Source: Algiphilus sp022763315 (GTDB lineage: Bacteria; Pseudomonadota; Gammaproteobacteria; Nevskiales; Nevskiaceae). Taken from it: a stretch of DNA of 64,000 nucleotides. Made by a program: the position numbers and the translations under genes. The stretch lies in assembly GCF_965249985.1 (NCBI RefSeq), contig NZ_OZ252280.1; one strand, written 5' to 3'. Below the pieces are notes generated by a model. That model was given only the letters and a program-made list of their open reading frames with translations. It was not told the origin of the DNA and made no database searches. Shown here piece by piece: positions 61,369 to 64,000 of this stretch (position 1 is its first letter; the number at the start of each line of letters is the position of its first letter).

Positions 61369-62088
61369 TTAAGCGCTCGGCTTACGCCCCCACGTCCTAG
61401 GAAACGAGAGCCGGTAAACGACCCGCTGGACATCTCTTAGGGCCGATTGATAATTGTGATTATTCACAACTTGCCGGCGAGCTAACTCCTCATAATCCCG
61501 GAACGCGCCGCGAACGTCGTGCGCGGCATAGCCACCCTGTTGGCCAGAGCAATCTAATATTGCTTCCAATGTCCTAAAGTGTTGGCGAGCTTCCGCTAGT
61601 GTCAATTTGAAGCCGTATGGCGCGTTTTCAGCCACGTACTTCGAGAGAATACCTAAAGCGAGGTCAAACTTTTCCCTCACCCCCACAAGATGAGTTAAGG
61701 CATTATCGAGATTCGTCTCAGCGCGCTCTGACATCTGAAGCTCCCGCACTATAGGGGAAGAATCATGTTCTACCTCGATGCTGGGTGCCTCCCGGACATC
61801 AAAGCGCATGGTTTCAAAATAATTCCAATAGCCAGATTCCGCCAAATCAATCGGAATATTTTGAATAGCCCAGGCGATTGCTAGCTGTTCGACATTGGAA
61901 CCTTCAGCGATGATGCTTTTAGGAAATTGGACGACGATATTGAAGCTGATCTCGCCCTTAACGCTCTCAATGGAACACTCTATGAGTGCGCAAGTTTTCT
62001 TGCTCTTGTCCGGGTATACCGTCTCACCCCGATTGTCTCGCTCAAATACTTCACGGGATGTAACAGGTTTTATTGTAAGTTTCGCCAT
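61369..62088 (-). CDS. unknown element protein
   Basis: A 239-residue protein with no recognised domain and no signal peptide. The N-terminal half looks beta-rich (ECSIESVKGEISFNIVVQFPKSI); the C-terminal half is helical with a conserved-looking AHDVRGAFRDYEELARRQVVNNHNYQSALRD. Base composition is clearly lower in GC than the chromosome. It sits downstream of the nuclease gene on the same strand with a 172-base gap, so they may or may not be cotranscribed. Confidence 0.6.
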   Translation of the reverse strand: MAKLTIKPVTSREVFERDNRGETVYPDKSKKTCALIECSIESVKGEISFNIVVQFPKSIIAEGSNVEQLAIAWAIQNIPIDLAESGYWNYFETMRFDVREAPSIEVEHDSSPIVRELQMSERAETNLDNALTHLVGVREKFDLALGILSKYVAENAPYGFKLTLAEARQHFRTLEAILDCSGQQGGYAAHDVRGAFRDYEELARRQVVNNHNYQSALRDVQRVVYRLSFPRTWGRKPSA

Positions 62089-62260
62089 AGTTTGAATACA
62101 AAGCCTCGATCGATTCCTAAGCCCAGCGCCTTTAAAAAATAAACAACTGAGCGTGCGCTATAAAAACGCCACCAACTGAGGCCAACGGCCTTTCAGGCGG
62201 TGATCGTTGTCGCATGACCAAAGCAGCGAGTTAGACGAGCCTAGCTAGGAATCCGGGCTA

Positions 62261-63694
62261 TCAGTCCAGTAGCCCCCTAAACTTCCGAACTAGAAGCGGA
62301 AAATCCATAGAGGTCACACCGCTCTTTGCTTGCTGGATTAGTTGGAGCACATCGTCGTCTGTTAGGTAAATTATGAAGCCGCGATCGTCTTTCGCTGTGT
62401 CGTGACAACGCGCGTCTAATACCTTCGGTTTATCCAGTGACCGACAAACCAAAATGCCAACTCTTCCACGGCTAGGCGAAAAGCGCCCACCGAGCTGGTC
62501 GATTTCGGGATTTCCCAGCTCTGACCCGTAGTTCTTGCACTCGACAAAGATGAAGGCTGCTGGATAGTGCTGCGATACCCATGCAAAGAATCCAGCCTTC
62601 GCTTCGTTCATATAAGTGATGTCTACGCGCTTCCGTCCCTCATGAATCTCGTGTTGCTTAGTCGGATTACACAGCGATGGATAGAACAACGCGGATAGAA
62701 TCTCCTCAATTAGCTTTTCGTACTCGTCAGCCGCCTGATTACCTGTGGGAAGTCTTCTTAATCGTTCTGCGAGGCCGTCCCAATCCGGGACATCGGCCCC
62801 CGCCACCTCGGCGAGCTGCTCGTGATCGAGTGGTGGAGGCGCTCGCTCTGACTTCTCTTCCCTGTACTCGTCAAGCACGTGAGGGTGTTTCAATGTCTGT
62901 TTAATCACCGCGAGCTTGTCTGATCCGTACTTTGCTTTCAGGTCCTTCTTCGTTACCCGTTTCCTACCATCGCGAAGCAGGTAGACCAAACTAGTATTTG
63001 CCGCTTTTTCAGCGCTTTGCATCTCCGGAAGCAAGTAGTGGGTGTAGTACTCGCCGTACTCGTAACTCAGGCGATGACGGACAATGATCTTCGGTACCAA
63101 AATGACAGGGCCATAACTTGTAACGGGAAGCTCAACAAATGCCGACTCCCAGATTTGGGCGCTCGGGTCCCATATAGGCCCGGAGGCAACGCCCGGATTG
63201 AGGGGAATACCGTAGTACCTACACATTTCCTGGGTGTAGGTAATCAAAGGGCCCCGGATTATGTTGCAGACTGCATCCGAGACCATGTCTCGGCCAATAC
63301 CCTCAATGAGGAGGCAAGTGTCTTCAAGGTCTTTAAGCAACCCGGATTTCGCAGCTGCGCTCTTTGATAGAGCTCCCCAAACCGATTCAGCCGACTTTGA
63401 CCCGAACCCGTGTCCTTGGGATTTTCCGGACGAAAAACCTAAATGGAACTCATTACGTTCACGAAGCGAACTGACCAACTCTTGAGCTCTTTGATCATTG
63501 CCGGATTTTATTTGATCCAGCACAGCCTCAAAGTAGTGTTGAACCATTGACTTACATTCTTGACCCCATTTGGAGTTCAGTGACTTCAATCCTGTGGGAT
63601 CGACGAAAACAGCGATGTCTGTATCGAGCCGGACATCGACGAAGTCGAGGAACGGTTGGCCTTTGCCAAGCTTGAAAAATTCAGAAACTCTCAC
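62261..63694 (-). CDS. PD-(D/E)XK nuclease domain protein (putative defence)
   Basis: A 477-residue protein. The C-terminal third carries a restriction-endonuclease-like core: a helix DEYEKLIEEILSALFYPSL (about 318-335), Asp358 in RKRVDITY, and Glu385/Lys387 in FIFVECKNYGSE, followed by PEIDQLGGRFSPSRGRVGILVC. This D-ExK order is that of Mrr/type-IV-like enzymes. The N-terminal 300 residues are unfamiliar; they contain KWGQECKSMVQHYFEAVLDQI and a basic RDGRKRVTKKDLKAKYGSDKL stretch. The start is GTG. As cargo of a mobile element with a nuclease domain, a role against phage or plasmid DNA is reasonable but unproven. Confidence 0.7.
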   Translation of the reverse strand: MRVSEFFKLGKGQPFLDFVDVRLDTDIAVFVDPTGLKSLNSKWGQECKSMVQHYFEAVLDQIKSGNDQRAQELVSSLRERNEFHLGFSSGKSQGHGFGSKSAESVWGALSKSAAAKSGLLKDLEDTCLLIEGIGRDMVSDAVCNIIRGPLITYTQEMCRYYGIPLNPGVASGPIWDPSAQIWESAFVELPVTSYGPVILVPKIIVRHRLSYEYGEYYTHYLLPEMQSAEKAANTSLVYLLRDGRKRVTKKDLKAKYGSDKLAVIKQTLKHPHVLDEYREEKSERAPPPLDHEQLAEVAGADVPDWDGLAERLRRLPTGNQAADEYEKLIEEILSALFYPSLCNPTKQHEIHEGRKRVDITYMNEAKAGFFAWVSQHYPAAFIFVECKNYGSELGNPEIDQLGGRFSPSRGRVGILVCRSLDKPKVLDARCHDTAKDDRGFIIYLTDDDVLQLIQQAKSGVTSMDFPLLVRKFRGLLD

Positions 63695-64000
63695 GGCGCT
63701 GCTCGTCTCCCAAATTACACTTACCAGAGGTTACTCAGTAAGCTTGACACGCATCATGGTGAGGCATTCGATAGGTCCGGAGCTGGCAGAAAAGCACCAC
63801 AAGTGCTCTCGCTTTGCGGACCGAGATATCTGGGCGCTTCAAATAACTGGGGTACGGCCCTAGGATCGGCATCCGCTAGCGTCGAACCGTGTCAGTTGTG
63901 ACCGTGCAAGCTTGGACATCCCCGCTCCCGCATTCAAATTTGGGTGTGAGTTTCTTTTTGAATAATGAGTAAAGGTGCCCCAACCGCATTGCAGGTGCAA
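63695..64000. other. right edge, no gene recognised
   Basis: I see no convincing coding frame, RNA gene or repeat in these 306 bases. They probably hold the promoter region of the nuclease gene and spacer within the mobile element. Confidence 0.5.

Larger units (their letters stand above)
57300..64000. mobile_element. integrative element at tRNA-Met (right end outside window)
   Basis: Starts at the tRNA-Met 3' end and contains, in order, a tyrosine integrase, an AlpA-like regulator, a rolling-circle-type replication protein, unknown genes, a small basic protein and a nuclease. From about 60 kb rightwards base composition is visibly less GC-rich than the first 57 kb. A second copy of the tRNA 3' end (attR) was not seen before base 64000, so the element probably continues beyond the edge. 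No conjugation genes are visible in this part. Confidence 0.75.

Noticed and set aside
1..64000. CRISPR array or retron
   Set aside because: No series of short direct repeats with unique spacers and no reverse transcriptase motif were seen.

Overview
The window reads as a stretch of chromosome from a GC-rich Gammaproteobacterium. The gene orders prmC-prfA-hemA and lolB-ispE-tRNA(Gln)-prs-rplY-pth-ychF, together with hda, lolB, fxsA, DUF2069 and wrbA, are typical of that class. A lineage near Nevskiales, Salinisphaerales or Xanthomonadales is my guess; no rRNA or marker comparison was possible.

The layout has three parts. (1) 0-25.3 kb is ordinary housekeeping DNA: fxsA, cysH, hslR, a NUDIX/metallo-beta-lactamase fusion, purN/purM, a PerM-type permease, hda, wrbA, a penicillin-acylase homologue, a small lytic transglycosylase, proS, a JAMM peptidase, prmC, prfA, hemA, a TPR lipoprotein, lolB, ispE, tRNA-Gln, prs, rplY, pth and ychF. 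(2) 25.4-57.1 kb is a large accessory cluster made of two convergent operons that meet at about 35.03 kb. The rightward operon has a cyclopropane-fatty-acid-synthase-like methyltransferase, a TolC-like channel, a membrane adaptor fused to a degenerate site-2-protease-like domain, a protein of repeated propeller-like segments, a degenerate sulfotransferase-like protein and a double-domain CaiB/BaiF CoA transferase. The leftward operon (about 22 kb) has a short sulfatase-fold protein, a 3005-residue megasynthase (tandem NPD/PfaD-like, KS, AT, four ACPs, KR, DH), a 1640-residue megasynthase (KS, AT, DH, phosphopantetheinyl transferase), an alkaline-phosphatase-superfamily enzyme, a free-standing ACP, an alpha/beta hydrolase, two PHB-depolymerase-like secreted esterases, a SAM methyltransferase and a hexapeptide acyltransferase. 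(3) From the 3' end of a tRNA-Met (57.3 kb) to the right edge lies an integrated mobile element. It carries a tyrosine integrase, an AlpA-like regulator, a rolling-circle-type replication protein, unknown genes, a small basic protein and a PD-(D/E)XK nuclease. Its far end is not in the window.

The most interesting part is region 2. The tandem ACPs, the PfaD-like enoyl-reductase module and the fused phosphopantetheinyl transferase are hallmarks of polyunsaturated-fatty-acid or 'secondary lipid' synthases. My working model is that the two megasynthases build a reduced or unsaturated acyl chain. The free ACP, hydrolase, methyltransferase and acyltransferase would then tailor or release it, the CoA transferase and CFA-type enzyme would modify it further, and the TolC/adaptor pair would export it or a derivative. 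The product cannot be named from sequence. Several cluster proteins look like catalytically altered members of their families: the first NPD domain, the first CaiB half, the site-2-protease-like domain, the sulfotransferase-like protein and the sulfatase-like protein. This suggests a specialised and possibly undescribed system. All family assignments are from reading motifs, not from searches.
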